Source of the DNA: Isoperla grammatica
Lineage: Eukaryota > Arthropoda > Insecta > Plecoptera > Perlodidae
Direction: 5' to 3'
Assembly (NCBI GenBank): GCA_945910005.1
Contig: OX246745.1
Span: 15,884,006-15,948,005, forward strand
DNA length: 64,000 nucleotides
The notes beneath the pieces were generated by a model. That model ran no database searches. It was not told the DNA's origin and saw nothing but the letters and a program-made list of their open reading frames with translations. Shown here one piece after another: positions 12,863 through 23,308 of this stretch (position 1 is the first letter of the stretch; each line of letters begins with the position of its first letter). The position numbers were made by a program, and so were the translations under genes.

Positions 12863-13455
12863 TTTCTCAAGTACTGTACGTGCAACTCAAGTGTCGATTG
12901 AAACTAATGGAGGCGGCAGACAGGCCCTTGTCCCACCTAACCTTGAAGAGCCGTCTTGTCAAAATCTAGTGATGGTGCCAATAAAACCAATAAACGCAAA
13001 TATTGTGATGAATATTTAAACCTGGGATTTGTGCAAGCGGGTACAGACATTGAACAAAATCCGCAATGTGTTTTGTGTTACGAAATACTTTCCAATGAAG
13101 ATATGAAACCTGCTAAGTTGCGTAAGCATTTAGAAACAAAACACTCCCAGTTTTCTGGTAAGTCAATAGAATTTTTTTAAATAAAAAGCAATGAAATGAA
13201 AAAGTCAATAATAAAATTTGAAAAAATTGCAACCGGCACTACAAAATGAAAATGCAACCATTGCATCATATGCTGTTTCTCTGTTAATTGCTAAGTCGGG
13301 AAAACCTTATAACATAGGAGAGGAGCTAGCATAACGATATGGGCCAAACTAAGAATAATTAGCATAATGCGTTTTTTTGGAGGTTTGGGGTCCTCGAAGA
13401 CTGTAGGTTTTTAGGTGGGGGTCCGTGATTCACTTGACTTTGAGAACCTCTGATG
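12863..13455 (+). pseudogene. Broken hAT transposase with BED zinc finger
   Basis: From about 12959 the frame reads a BED-type finger: KRKYCDEYLNLGF, then CVLC (C-x2-C), a KPAKLRKHLETKH stretch supplying the two histidines, and SIEFF. This is the N-terminus typical of ZBED5/FAM200-like hAT transposases. After a stop and frameshift near 13180 the protein resumes in another frame with ASYAVSLLIAKSGKPYNIGE, a conserved downstream segment of the same family, then ends at a stop. The dimerisation and catalytic regions (usually several hundred residues) are missing. Flanks CAGAGTTTCTCAAG (12863) and TTTGAGAACCTCTG (to about 13455) resemble hAT ends, so this looks like an internally deleted copy. 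I could not find a clean 8-bp duplication. Confidence 0.8.
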
Positions 13456-13489
13456 TGATTAATTGAGTACAATTGAAATTATTTTGCTA

Positions 13490-13700
13490 CTGGTAGGGTG
13501 GCCTCTGTTAATCGCGCCCTAAAATCGCATTTTAGGCCATAAAAGTCAATGCAACACCAAAAAATGTTTTGCGCCTTGGGCGTAATCGCCTCCGGCGGCT
13601 GGGTCTTCGCCCCAGACCCCAGCTGCACCACGCCACCTCGTGCGGGCCCCCCCGAAACCCAGCATCCCGGGCCTTTTTATCCCAGTCCGCCCTTGGTCAA
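13490..13700. repeat. Repeat fragment with GGCGGCTGGG module
   Basis: Carries CGCCTCCGGCGGCTGGG followed by GCCCCAGACCCC, a module repeated at 51728-51761. Related GCC-rich words occur inside the hAT elements at 42663 and 52805. Probably a fragment of the same type of DNA element. The 140-codon frame over it (13549-13971) is not protein-like. Confidence 0.5.
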
Positions 13701-14370
13701 GAGGAGAGAGAGTGATCTTAAATTGTATTGTTGTTGGGTATTGTATTTATTATCTGTGAAACCGTCCCTGACTGAATGGCATCAAACAGACTACAACTAC
13801 AAGGGATTGTACTACTATGTTTCCGTTTTAATTTTTAATTACAAGGGATTGGTTCTACCTCTTTCTGCAGGATACTGTACACGCACATTTCAACGAGACA
13901 ACATGCAGACTGTTTATTTACCGGTCTACTGTGACGATTATAAGGCACTTGAGACGCTACAATATTTCTAAAAGCCTAGTGATTGAAAACGTCTGGTTTG
14001 CGCAGCTTTCTACTCTAGACCTGTGACGTCGAAGAGCCCAGTCACCCGCAACGCTATATTTCATTCGCTGGGTTCCCGCTCAAAACGGATGAACGGAAAA
14101 ATCAACTCTGGGTTTCTTCATAACTTTCCGATGGTTGCAAGATGAGATGCGGGAAGTAGGGGGGGCTAGCTAGCTAGGTCCACTAGTTTTCAGCTAGCTA
14201 GGATATCAAGCAGTTCTTGGTCATTACTTCCGATTCCTATCAACAGATCGCAGTAAAGTTCTTTTTAGGGTAGACCTATCCTGACCTAGATATGTAATAG
14301 GAAGTATGCCTATATAAGACAGATCTATATAGAGTGTGGGGGAAATGTGTATATATCATAATTACTATCA
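13701..14370. other. Non-coding, nothing recognised
   Basis: Has the repeated word ACTACAAGGGATTG (near 13796) and AATTACAAGGGATTGG (near 13847) and a GCTAGCTAGCTAG patch near 14166. No gene. Confidence 0.4.
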
Positions 14371-14890
14371 CCATCACATAGATTGGTCTGTAGGTATGCG
14401 TGCAAGAACACAGAGGGGAGGTGAATATCTCTACTCGCCACACCATCACATAGATTGGTCTGTAGGTATGCGCGCAAGAACAAAGAGGGGAGGTGAATAT
14501 CTCTACTCGCCACACCGTCACATAGATTGGTCTGTAGGTATGCGTGCAAGAACAAAGAGGGGAGGTGAATATCTCTACTCGCCACACCATCACATAGATT
14601 GGTCTCTAGGTATGCGTGCAAGAATAAAGAGGGGAGGTGAATATCTCTACTCGCCACACCATCACATAGATTGGTCTGTAGGTATGCGTGCACGAACAAA
14701 GAGGGGAGGTGAATATCTCTACTCGCCACACCATCACATAGATTGGTCTGTAGGTATGCGTGCAAGAACAAAGAGGGGAGGTGAATATCTCTACTCGCCA
14801 CACCATCACATAGATTGGTCTGTAGGTATGCGTGCAAGAACAAAGAGGGGAGGTGAATATAGTCTCTACTCGCCACACCGTCAAATAAAT
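14371..14890. repeat. 72-bp minisatellite, 7 copies
   Basis: GATTGGTCT begins at 14381, 14453, 14525, 14597, 14669, 14741 and 14813, an exact 72-bp period. Units differ by only a few substitutions (such as GTAGGTATG against CTAGGTATG). Because 72 is a multiple of 3, several frames on both strands stay open for up to 185 codons; these translate as 24-residue repeats. Open frames on both strands at once argue that they follow from the period and are not genes. Confidence 0.95.
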
Positions 14891-15542
14891 TGATGCAAGG
14901 ATCTCTCCGGACTACATTCTGTTTTCTGACCGACTATTGTTGATCGATACGCCGACAATGGTGTCAAGCCGAGCAAGGCAAGCGACGCTGCCTTTGTGAT
15001 CGAAGAACCTTGGGGTCTATGCGCACAGTTACACGTGAAATCAATAAGACAAAGTTGTCTACACGTTTTATGGCAATTTTAAAAATTAAACAATATTATT
15101 TCTTTTTTAACATTGATATCGCAGTAACGAAACAATGTACTGGTTTAGGTGCAAACGTTCATATATTAAGTATAATTCTCCCAGGGAGCAAAAAACTCGT
15201 TCCCACTAAAGCCAAATAAACATTCGAAAATACACGTATCTTCCGAACAAACGATACACTACAGTGTACATTGTGAAAGATTCAATTTTAGTAATCACAA
15301 TAAGAACCGTAAGGGTTACAACATTTGAAATATTTTAAAACCTGTTGTTATTTCTTATGGAACCACAGACAGCCAAAATATCAACATTGGGAAGCAAGGC
15401 TAGATGATACTTGACCGTCGCATTGTAAATGTAAATATCTTGATTGTTGACGAAATCGGAACATTTTAACATTTCATTTTATTGGCTTGTTTAATTTCCC
15501 CCAGACTTAACTCAATAAGTCAATTTTTAGTTAGGGCGATGA
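14891..15542. other. Non-coding, nothing recognised
   Basis: AT-rich DNA between the minisatellite and the next repeat cluster; no exon or structured repeat found. Confidence 0.45.
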
Positions 15543-15671
15543 ATATCCACGTGTCTTTGTAGGATAGACGTATATCCACATATCTTTGTGGGAGGCGTAT
15601 ATCCACATGTATTTGAAGCTTGTATGACGGATGTATATACACGTGTCTGCCAGATAGACGTATGTTCACGT
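15543..15671. repeat. Degenerate minisatellite, left part
   Basis: Irregular repeats of TATCCACGTGTCTTTGTAGG and GATAGACGTATRT, spaced about 27-37 bp. The same motif resumes at 16329-16445 on the far side of the hAT insertion, showing that the array was split. Confidence 0.7.
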
Positions 15672-16328
15672 CATAGGCGTGCGCAGAGGTTGATCAATGG
15701 GGGGGGGGGGGGGGGGGGGCACAATAAATTCCCAATGAAAGTACTTCATGACGGCGCCGATGGGGGGTGTGGGGGGATGCTCCCCACAAAAAGCGCCGCA
15801 GGTGATTTTTTAAAGACATGCATTTTTAAACGTGTATTTAAGCGTATTAGGAGGAGTACAGGTTGTCTGTTCAATGGGTTAATTTCACACGATTATTTGT
15901 GGATATCAGTGATGTCATTGTTACAAAGTGAATGAAGTGGTCAATCCGAAAGCCAAAATCTTGGCGGTAAGGCAACAGTTGATGTTGAGGCCGGTCAGCT
16001 GATTTCAACGTCATTCCAATCTAGAACTTCAGGTAAGATTAGAACCATTATCTCATACATCATTATTTTTGTCGCCCCTTACGACAGGCACTGTCCCTGG
16101 ACCTATTCTTTCCCGGGCCAAACGGGCAACGCAGTTAGTTGGAGAAACAGTGAAAGTTTGAGGAAGATATTTAATTTGAGGAAGGTGCTATAGGTCCTCT
16201 TCTCGTCTTTACGATCGGCAGGCGTATATGGTATACCCTGAGCCAAATTCTATTTAAAAAAAAAAGCTTACCTATCCTAATGGGGGGGGGGGGGGGGGGC
16301 AGCTGCCCCCCCCCTGCACACGCTTATG
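15672..16328. mobile_element. hAT-type non-autonomous element, 657 bp
   Basis: Ends CATAGGCGTGCGCAG and CTGCACACGCTTATG are imperfect inverted repeats, flanked by the exact 8-bp duplication GTTCACGT (15664-15671 and 16329-16336). A G21 run (15699-15719) sits just inside the left end; a G18 run (16282-16299) followed by a C run sits inside the right. No transposase is present. The target was the minisatellite on either side. Confidence 0.85.
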
Positions 16329-16445
16329 GTTCACGTGTCTTTGTAGGATATAAGTATATTTACATCTCTTGTAGAACAAACGTCTACGGTATATCCTCAT
16401 ACGACAGGTGTACATACAAGTGTCTTTGTTTGTAGGATGTAGATG
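16329..16445. repeat. Degenerate minisatellite, right part
   Basis: Continues the ACGTGTCTTTGTAGGATA motif of 15543-15671 after the hAT insertion, ending in AAGTGTCTTTGTTTGTAGGA near 16418-16437. Confidence 0.65.
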
Positions 16446-16609
16446 AAGATTGAAGATTAACGACAACTAAGCAATAGGTTATATTATGAGGAATTCATTG
16501 GTATTGCACTTTACGTATGTCACCATGAACGAATGGATATTGTACAAACACACTTCGTGCCAATTTGTTATCTGTGGTAACGGGATCATTTACAAATACT
16601 TCGTAGTAG

Positions 16610-16915
16610 TAATGGTCGGTTCACACAAATGTTTAAGGTTTAAGCACAGGTTTAAGATTTTAAACTATAGGAAAACAACGTTAGCGTTCACAACCAGTGC
16701 TAGTTTTAAGAGCCAGTGTTTAAGGTTTAACAAAGTTGACTAAGATTCAACTTTAGACCTGGAATTCTTAGACCAGCCAATGAGAGGTGACCTTTTATAA
16801 ATTCGGCCAATTGAAGCCATCCTAATAAAGTACTTTAGAGAAATTCGTTTCTTTTAGGACAGAGTCTTAAATCATAAACCTTAAATCCTTAAACATTTGT
16901 GTGGACCGACCATTA
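16610..16915. mobile_element. MITE with TAATGGTCGG termini
   Basis: About 306 bp with inverted ends TAATGGTCGGTTCACACAAA and TTTGTGTGGACCGACCATTA; subterminal TTTAAGGTTTAAG and its complement extend the arms. The TAA/TTA at the borders would suit a PIF/Harbinger-type 3-bp target, but part of it may belong to the terminus. The ends resemble those of the palindrome at 62746-62879. Confidence 0.7.
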
Positions 16916-17194
16916 ATAGTAAATATTTATTCAGCGTAATAGCTATAGTCGTATGGCTCCGCTTATAAGCTAAACAAAACTGTGACTAAATTAGTCATAA
17001 AAACGGAGGGCCCAGGAACTCTATCCCATGACTGAACCCCCAAAACCTCGCGAATTAGACAGGCCCACAGCCACATGCTGTTTTACACATATTCAAATGC
17101 GCGCGCTTTTTATTGGCGGTCAGAAGCGACGGCAGCGCATTCTGTGAGCGGGTCGGTGTAATAAAACTAAAGCCGTCTACCTTACCGGCAGAGC

Positions 17195-17300
17195 CAACCA
17201 TATTTCAAGCAGGGAATTCTCTCTCACGAGTCACTCATTCGGGAGGTCACCGGTTCGATTCCAGCCACCAGTTATCCTACCCAAACCTCTTCTGTGAATA
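17195..17300 (+). mobile_element. tRNA-derived SINE, family 1 (partial)
   Basis: TCGGGAGGTCACCGGTTCGATTCC followed by AGCCACCAG matches the tRNA-like head and the beginning of the body of family 1; the rest of the body is degraded. Confidence 0.65.
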
Positions 17301-19377
17301 CAAGGATCTAAATGGTTCTGGCCCTGGTTACGTTGGGACATAATAGACTTTCCACATAACTTGTTTCCCAGACTGACAGTATTTAGCCGTTGTTTTATAA
17401 AATTAGACCTTCAAAATTGAAAAGTACCTTACTTAAGACTATTCCTCCCCTTCGCACACAGTCTTGAAACATTTTGTTTACAAGCTACTTAACAACAAAA
17501 TATCTTTACCCGAGTCACCCCAAGTATGACCAGAAGAAAGAAAAGAAAAAACATGTTGTTTCTACGCGTACCGGCCGTATACACTTCCAACTTTACGGTG
17601 CTGGCTCCACGATTACAAAATACTAAAAGAGACGTTTTAAATATTTTTCTTGAATTGAAATACTTATGAAATATGGACTATGAAATAACATGGCTGTAGC
17701 ATAAACAGGGACTAAACCGATAAATAAACGAGTAAAAATTGGACATTTTTCGATTAACAATGTATGCGAAAAGAACTGAAACCCATGCCTCAAACTTCTT
17801 AGTCATTATAAGGCATCCTTTATGTATAATTGAGAATTGACCTGAAGCCTCCAGCAAGCTGTTACTCATCAAAATGTCAGAGAGCGAAAAGTACGTAATT
17901 AGTTGACGCTAGAGGAGCGAGCGACATGAACTTGCTCCCACAGTGTCTGTAACTTGACTGCCCAGTAACTCGGCTGCCTGCTGATACCTCGGCTCCGCAG
18001 GGTGGGGGATGTTAGTGTGGTCACATTGCGTCATATATCAACAGCTGATAATGATTAAACAGTGTGCATATTTGATAGCGGGCTGGAATGGCCTTAAGAA
18101 AAAACTTTCTCAAGATAATCTCTTATCTCTTTTATCCATTTTTGTAGAGGAGTGATCTGGAAGGCAAAATAGAAACTACATATGGCACCTATTGATACTT
18201 TATAGGGGTACATACTCTCATAAGTTCAAAAACTTGTGAAAATGGCTTCTACGAGAGTTGTAAATTCATGATCACGGCACATTTCTGGCAGTGAAATACA
18301 CTAACAGTGACTCAGAAAGTTGTAATGACATTGTGTTAGGTATTGACAGCAGGCTTGGTCATAGTAAAGATGAAACAAGTGAACATAATTTCTGTAAAAT
18401 TATAAAAAAGTCACTACACAGCAGGTAGGAAAGATTGAAAGTAAACAATTAAAAGTTACACTTTGAATAAGATCAAATGAAATTTTGTCCTCTGGACTGC
18501 CAGTGAAACTTTTCAAAAATATTTAGACCCCACAAGAAACTATTTGCTACCACCTGGTCTATGAAAGTCCTACTTCACAGTGTTTGTTTATAGGTTTACA
18601 TCCAAAACTAGCAACCAATTGGGATGGGAACCACACTTGAATAACCAAATCCACATCAACACGAAGCAAACTTTTAATACTAGATCTTGTTTTGAATTCC
18701 CAAACAATAAGAAACAACATTTACACATATCACATCAAAGGCAACATACATAATACATACATAGTACATACCCTATTGCATTGATCATATTCTAAGTAAT
18801 TTTTTTTTTATACAAAACAGTTTAGAATCTGAGTATAACAAAATATACTATTTAATTTATTTAATCTTTCCCTTCTATTCTACGATGGCAAAAAAGGAAT
18901 TGGTCCCCAATGTGTGTGTGTGCCTGTTAACATCTTTGGAGGCACACACATACACTTACACACAGGAAGGCACCAGCTACCAGGAACCTCGCCACTTATC
19001 CACACTGAAGAGACAGTTATTGGTGTCCCAGCCTGCAACACCAAAACATCCCAGATACTGTACTACAGGTATATTTTATTTGTAGAAAAGCTGGTGTTAT
19101 AATTGAAGTGCAAAAAATATATATATATTTTTTTAATATCGCAAAACAGTGTCATAGGGATGTATACTCACTTAGGCCTATATTTTATCTTTTTGGCATT
19201 AATTTTACTCATATCCTTATAACTTTTAATTATTGCTCAAAGCTATCTTGTTTAAAGTCATATATAATTCCACTTACTTTCCTGCAAGTAGATAAATGTA
19301 GTTCTTAGTCATCTAAACAATAGTTTTTCTAATTGTATTTCATACTCTACATCACCACTTCCTGCCATAAGCTAAAC
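17301..19377. other. Non-coding stretch with one possible orphan exon
   Basis: Mostly AT-rich and featureless. At about 18267-18419 (plus) an open frame reads HDHGTFLAVKYTNSDSESC and later GIDSRLGHSKDETSEHNF, then meets a donor-like CAGCAG|gtagga. Composition is protein-like (polar, few rare residues), but I do not recognise the family and see no partner exon. Confidence 0.35.
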
Positions 19378-19417
19378 AATTGCAACATGAAGGTTTCTTA
19401 CCTGCGAGTGCCTCATG

Positions 19418-19500
19418 CACTCACTAGGAACCAATGAACTATATATTTGAATTGTATTGTATAACCTGTTTGACAACAATAAAAACTTTCAATGTTGGGT
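19418..19500 (-). mobile_element. Retroelement fragment shared with 30937-31022
   Basis: The block CCTCATGCACTCACTAGGAA, then CAATGAACTATATATTT, ATAACCTGTTTGACAACAAT and AAAAACTTTC recurs at 30937-31022 inside the LINE of RUSF1 intron 1. Orientation there implies a minus-strand LINE piece or a small insert carried by that LINE family. Confidence 0.6.
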
Positions 19501-19594
19501 AAAAAAATGTATAAATTATATTTACCTATCTATTACTACAGTATTATTTATATACTGTATTATGTGACAGATTTTATATACATAATAAAGATAT

Positions 19595-20336
19595 TAGGGA
19601 TGACATCGGGTACCCGGCTCCAAATATTACCCGGAGCCGTTTTTCGGGTCCGGGTAAATTTGAAGCCCGTTTCTAGGCTAAATTTATGTGCCAGTATTGC
19701 TGCGGTTGGCTCCAGTGGAGCCAGTAGGTTCGGCGCGCACTGACCCTTCCCCCACCCTTCCACAAGGACCACAACACACGCCTCGGTGGGGAACAGAACA
19801 GACGCGAACCGACTTGCATTCGTTACTGTTTGTTTTTGTTTAACATTCTGGTGAACATTCTGGCTAACACTTGTTCTATTACAGTTTATTTCACTTGAAA
19901 TATCATGTTTTATGCACGTGCTTCCAGTTGTTTATGCGAATGTTTTTTTACTCGACGTGATCACTGCAGGTGTATTTCGAGATGCTAACCGAGCGGGCGG
20001 AGTGCATATCATTCGTTCCTCGTCTTTACTCCCCGCGCACTTCATATGGCCTAGCGACGACCTTCAAATCAAGCCTAAACATTGAAAAAGACGTTTTCGG
20101 GATCCAGGTACCCGGTTAATATGAGAGCTGGAATCGGTTCTTAATTTTATTACAAACAGTAACGAATGCAAGTCGGCTCGCGTCTGTTCTGTTCCCCGCC
20201 GAGTCACATGTTGTGGAAGGGTGGTGGAAGGGTCTGCGCACGTAATACTGGCGCGTAAATTTATCCTAGAAGCGAACTAAAAAGCTACCCGGACCCGAAA
20301 AACGGCTCCGGGTAATATTTGGAGCCGGGTACCCGG
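19595..20336. mobile_element. Long-inverted-repeat element, hAT-like left end
   Basis: Arms at about 19612-19832 and 20152-20335 are inverted copies: GGGTACCCGGCTCCAAATAT, CCGGAGCCGTTTTTCGGGTC, GGGGAACAGAACAGACGCGA and CGACTTGCATTCGTTACTGT all have complements in the other arm. The left border TAGGGATGACATCG resembles hAT ends, but the right border is altered (GGGCTAGTTACT) and I found no 8-bp duplication. No coding capacity. Confidence 0.75.
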
Positions 20337-20549
20337 GCTAGTTACTACTGTATATCACATTATACAATGCCCCATCCCAAAAGCCAAATCCACACAAAAA
20401 TCACTAGCAAATTAGTAATTACTATAGTACATGTTTTTACTCATACCAAACATGGCATTTTGTATCATCTGTTCTTTAAAAAGTAAAGTTACAACATCTT
20501 TAGTAAAAGTTAGTGTACTTGTTAATACACCATAAAAGCTGTTTTGTGT

Positions 20550-21146
20550 CCATTAATTGCATTTCAGAGACTTGTACAGTTCAAACGGCCACAAACATTC
20601 CACCTTACTGTCCCGCTTGTTGAACCATAAGCCCAGATGTTCAAGCAATATCCATGACCACTTCACCAGAAGCCACAGTGATATCCATGTGTTGGACCAC
20701 AACCTCAAGCTCTTCAGCAGGGGACCATATTACTCTTTAACAACACTCTACAACAATTTGCCTACCCATTTAAAATCAGTTCAGAATCTCAATGCCTTTA
20801 AGTTCTCATTAAAACAGTATCTGCTCACCCACCAATTCTACAGCCTGAATGAATATTTAAGCCTTTCTCACTGCTAGTATGACTATTTCCACACTGTTAC
20901 TTCTGATCCTAGTATAGATCTTGAGTAGACCTACCATTAATATTAGTTTTAACTGTGATATGTACACCTAACTTTAGCTAGAAAAATGTTATTGTCTAGA
21001 CTTCTGACATGTTAACATGTAAAGCATTATTATTATATTATTATATTATTATTATTATATTACTATAAGTTCTTGACAAATCTGATATCAATGTATTGCA
21101 TAGATCAATAGATGCTAATAAATACAATACAATACAATACAATAAA
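20550..21146 (+). mobile_element. LINE 3' end remnant
   Basis: A 106-codon frame (20557-20877) ends in a typical non-LTR retrotransposon C-terminus: FSRGPYYSLTTLYNNLPTHL and KSVQNLNAFKFSLKQYLL. About 250 bp of AT-rich 3' sequence follows and terminates in a simple tail of four AATAC units (about 21121-21142). The upstream reverse transcriptase is missing, so the copy is 5'-truncated, as is usual for LINEs. Confidence 0.75.
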
Positions 21147-22127
21147 TTCGATCAAACCACCACTTTAGCATGCATAAAGCCTCAAACCATAGGAACAACA
21201 AAAACTGCCATGAGCAAGCCTGAAGCCAAGTTTGTCAAACAAAACTTTGTGTGAGTGACACTGACGTGCATTATGCTTCGCACTGCATCGGTCAAATATC
21301 GAGTAGAGCCAAGTGCCAACTGCTCAACTCGATCTTGAGTAGGAAATGGAGATGACATCGACTACCCAGGTACAGTAGGCCTACTTGACTCCGAATCGAC
21401 TCCTTCCGTACTCGAAAACATTTCTTAGGAATTGGATCCTACTTAAAACCAAGTTTTTAGATGAGTATGAAAAATGTTAGCATATTAGGGATAACATCAC
21501 GTGGATATCATTCACGAGCCGAGACTGTTCCCAGCCTGCCATTGCTCTGCAGCTCTCACAAAAAAGTGTTTCAATATTAATATTATATTATTAATCACTC
21601 AATCAAGGCAACTGTTCTCTATTTCTCGAGTTGTAAGCCGATCAGCGATATATGTACATAATAAATTATTACACGCGACGTGATTCCGCATACTTACGAG
21701 GAGATGGAAGGCGACCACAAGAGAGCGAGAGAGAGAGAGAGACTGATTTTCGATCAGCGGCTGCTCCACATTAACAGACCGCTGTAATATCGGCCCGTAA
21801 AATAACATTCAATTGGTATTACTTTGAAAAATGAACCCGAAGTGGAATGATATCGTAAATTATCCTACACCTAGTGTGCAGAACGGAAGTAATTTGCTGT
21901 TAAAATTATCGCCAAAAATGTTATATATTGGATATAAAAATATTAATACATATTTTCGAATATTGAACATAGATTGAATTGATAAAATCGATTGGGAAGC
22001 GCAGCGCTTGAGTACGCAGTCTGGTGAGACGAGAATGAACTAGAGTTTGGTGGATTAAAACTGTAAACACGGTCGGCCTCCCAGCTTGTTTCAATGTAGC
22101 ACATTTCGTCTTCGTTGAAATTTGACG
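21147..22127. other. Non-coding, possible element ends
   Basis: GATGACATCGACTACCCAGG (near 21350) and TAGGGATAACATCACG (near 21487) resemble the left end of the element at 19595, so decayed relatives may lie here. There is a GAGA run near 21722-21741. No gene. Confidence 0.4.
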
Positions 22128-22444
22128 ATTGGCGAAAAACTAATCATCGGATTTGGACGAGAGTTATATTTAAATACACAGAAAACCTTTAAGACTAGAA
22201 ATAAATAAACTTTCTAGATAGAAAGTGCCCCGAATGAAAATTCACAGCATGCAATCATTTCAGGGTGCGTGAACCAAGGTGCTATTAGGCCGTGGAAAAT
22301 ACGCACCCTGCATATTAGTGCATGCTGTGAATTTTTGTTCGGGGAACTTTCTATCTAGAAAGTTTATTTATTTTTAGTCTTAAAGGTTTCCTGAATATTT
22401 TAATATAATTCACGTCCAAATCCGATGATAAGTTTTTTGCCAAT
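22128..22444. repeat. 317-bp long hairpin (inverted repeat)
   Basis: Arms of about 143 bp (22128-22270 and 22301-22444) are inverted copies across a 30-bp loop. Matching words include CATCGGATTTGGACG, AAATAAATAAACTTTCTAGA and ATTCACAGCATGC. Only a few substitutions and small indels separate the arms. Transcribed, it would fold as a long near-perfect hairpin. Probably a MITE or foldback element; no target duplication found. Confidence 0.85.
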
Positions 22445-23190
22445 TGAAGAATAATTGAGAAAACAAAACTCGTGTTGACTAAGTTTCCATGTTTGATGCA
22501 TGAATTCTTATAACAAATAACCCACGAGACTCTTATGGCACTTCGTTCTGTTTTTTTTTTGTTTTTTTGTACTAGACTCTTATGGCACTTCATTCTGTTT
22601 GTTTTTTGTTTTGTTTTTATGTCTGTCGATAGCGGTCGAACGGAAAGTCCGATCAACTTGAAATTTGGACCATCCACAAGCCTCGATGTGGATTGAAGGT
22701 GTATAGTTTTGAGGCAAAATCGTTCGAAAAGTTACAAAGTTAGACTCAATAACTGTTAGTAACGGTGGCGGACCGCCGCGAAAACACTAGACAGAATGAC
22801 AACGAAAATTCTTAGCAACGCAAATTGCACTGCATTCAACAATATCGGGAAGTATAATAGCTATGGAAATTAGAAAAAAATTTGAAATGCACATTCTTGA
22901 ATTGTTGTTAATTTTAATACTTCTTGGCTGTCGGGTGTCGCCGCGTATGTCTGCCTACAACAAGTTGTTGTTAATTGTTGTTTTTATTAGCTTTGAGATC
23001 TTTTCGCCAGAACGTTCGTTGATATGGACACGCTCGCTTATCAACGCGTCAAACAGAGCGTTTTCCTAGTAATAATTAATAATATAGCAGGTAGATCCAG
23101 ATTAGTGTCGTGTGTTGCGCGCGAGAATCAGCCCAGACAGTATACCTTGTCCCAAGTAAGTCGCCAATATATTCGAATATTGTGTAGTAA
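22445..23190. other. Non-coding stretch downstream of RUSF1
   Basis: Contains a short local duplication of ACTCTTATGGCACTTCGTTC (near 22528 and 22575) with T-rich spacers. Otherwise unremarkable, and no gene model. Confidence 0.45.
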
Positions 23191-23222
23191 TTTATTGGCA
23201 TTGAATTTAAAAATGATTTATT
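23191..23222 (-). terminator. Candidate polyadenylation signals of RUSF1
   Basis: Two AATAAA hexamers on the minus strand (23222-23217 and 23196-23191) lie 90-120 nt beyond the proposed RUSF1 stop at 23309, which fits a short 3' UTR and supports that last exon. Confidence 0.5.
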
Positions 23223-23308
23223 AACCTAAGAGTAGGTTAATGTATTGCGGAAACAGAAGAATAATGTATTTAATAGTACTTGATTAGGCCATAGACTGAA
23301 TGAGCCAC

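Noticed and set aside
13549..13971. 140-codon frame
   Set aside because: It begins in a repeat module shared with 51728 and has no domain or splice support.
14325..14893. Long repetitive frames on both strands (up to 185 codons)
   Set aside because: They are explained by the 72-bp tandem repeat, whose length is a multiple of 3; simultaneous openness on both strands argues against coding.
17195..17300. Stand-alone tRNA gene
   Set aside because: Only the A/B-box-like part of a tRNA is present and it continues into the SINE body; no cloverleaf could be completed.
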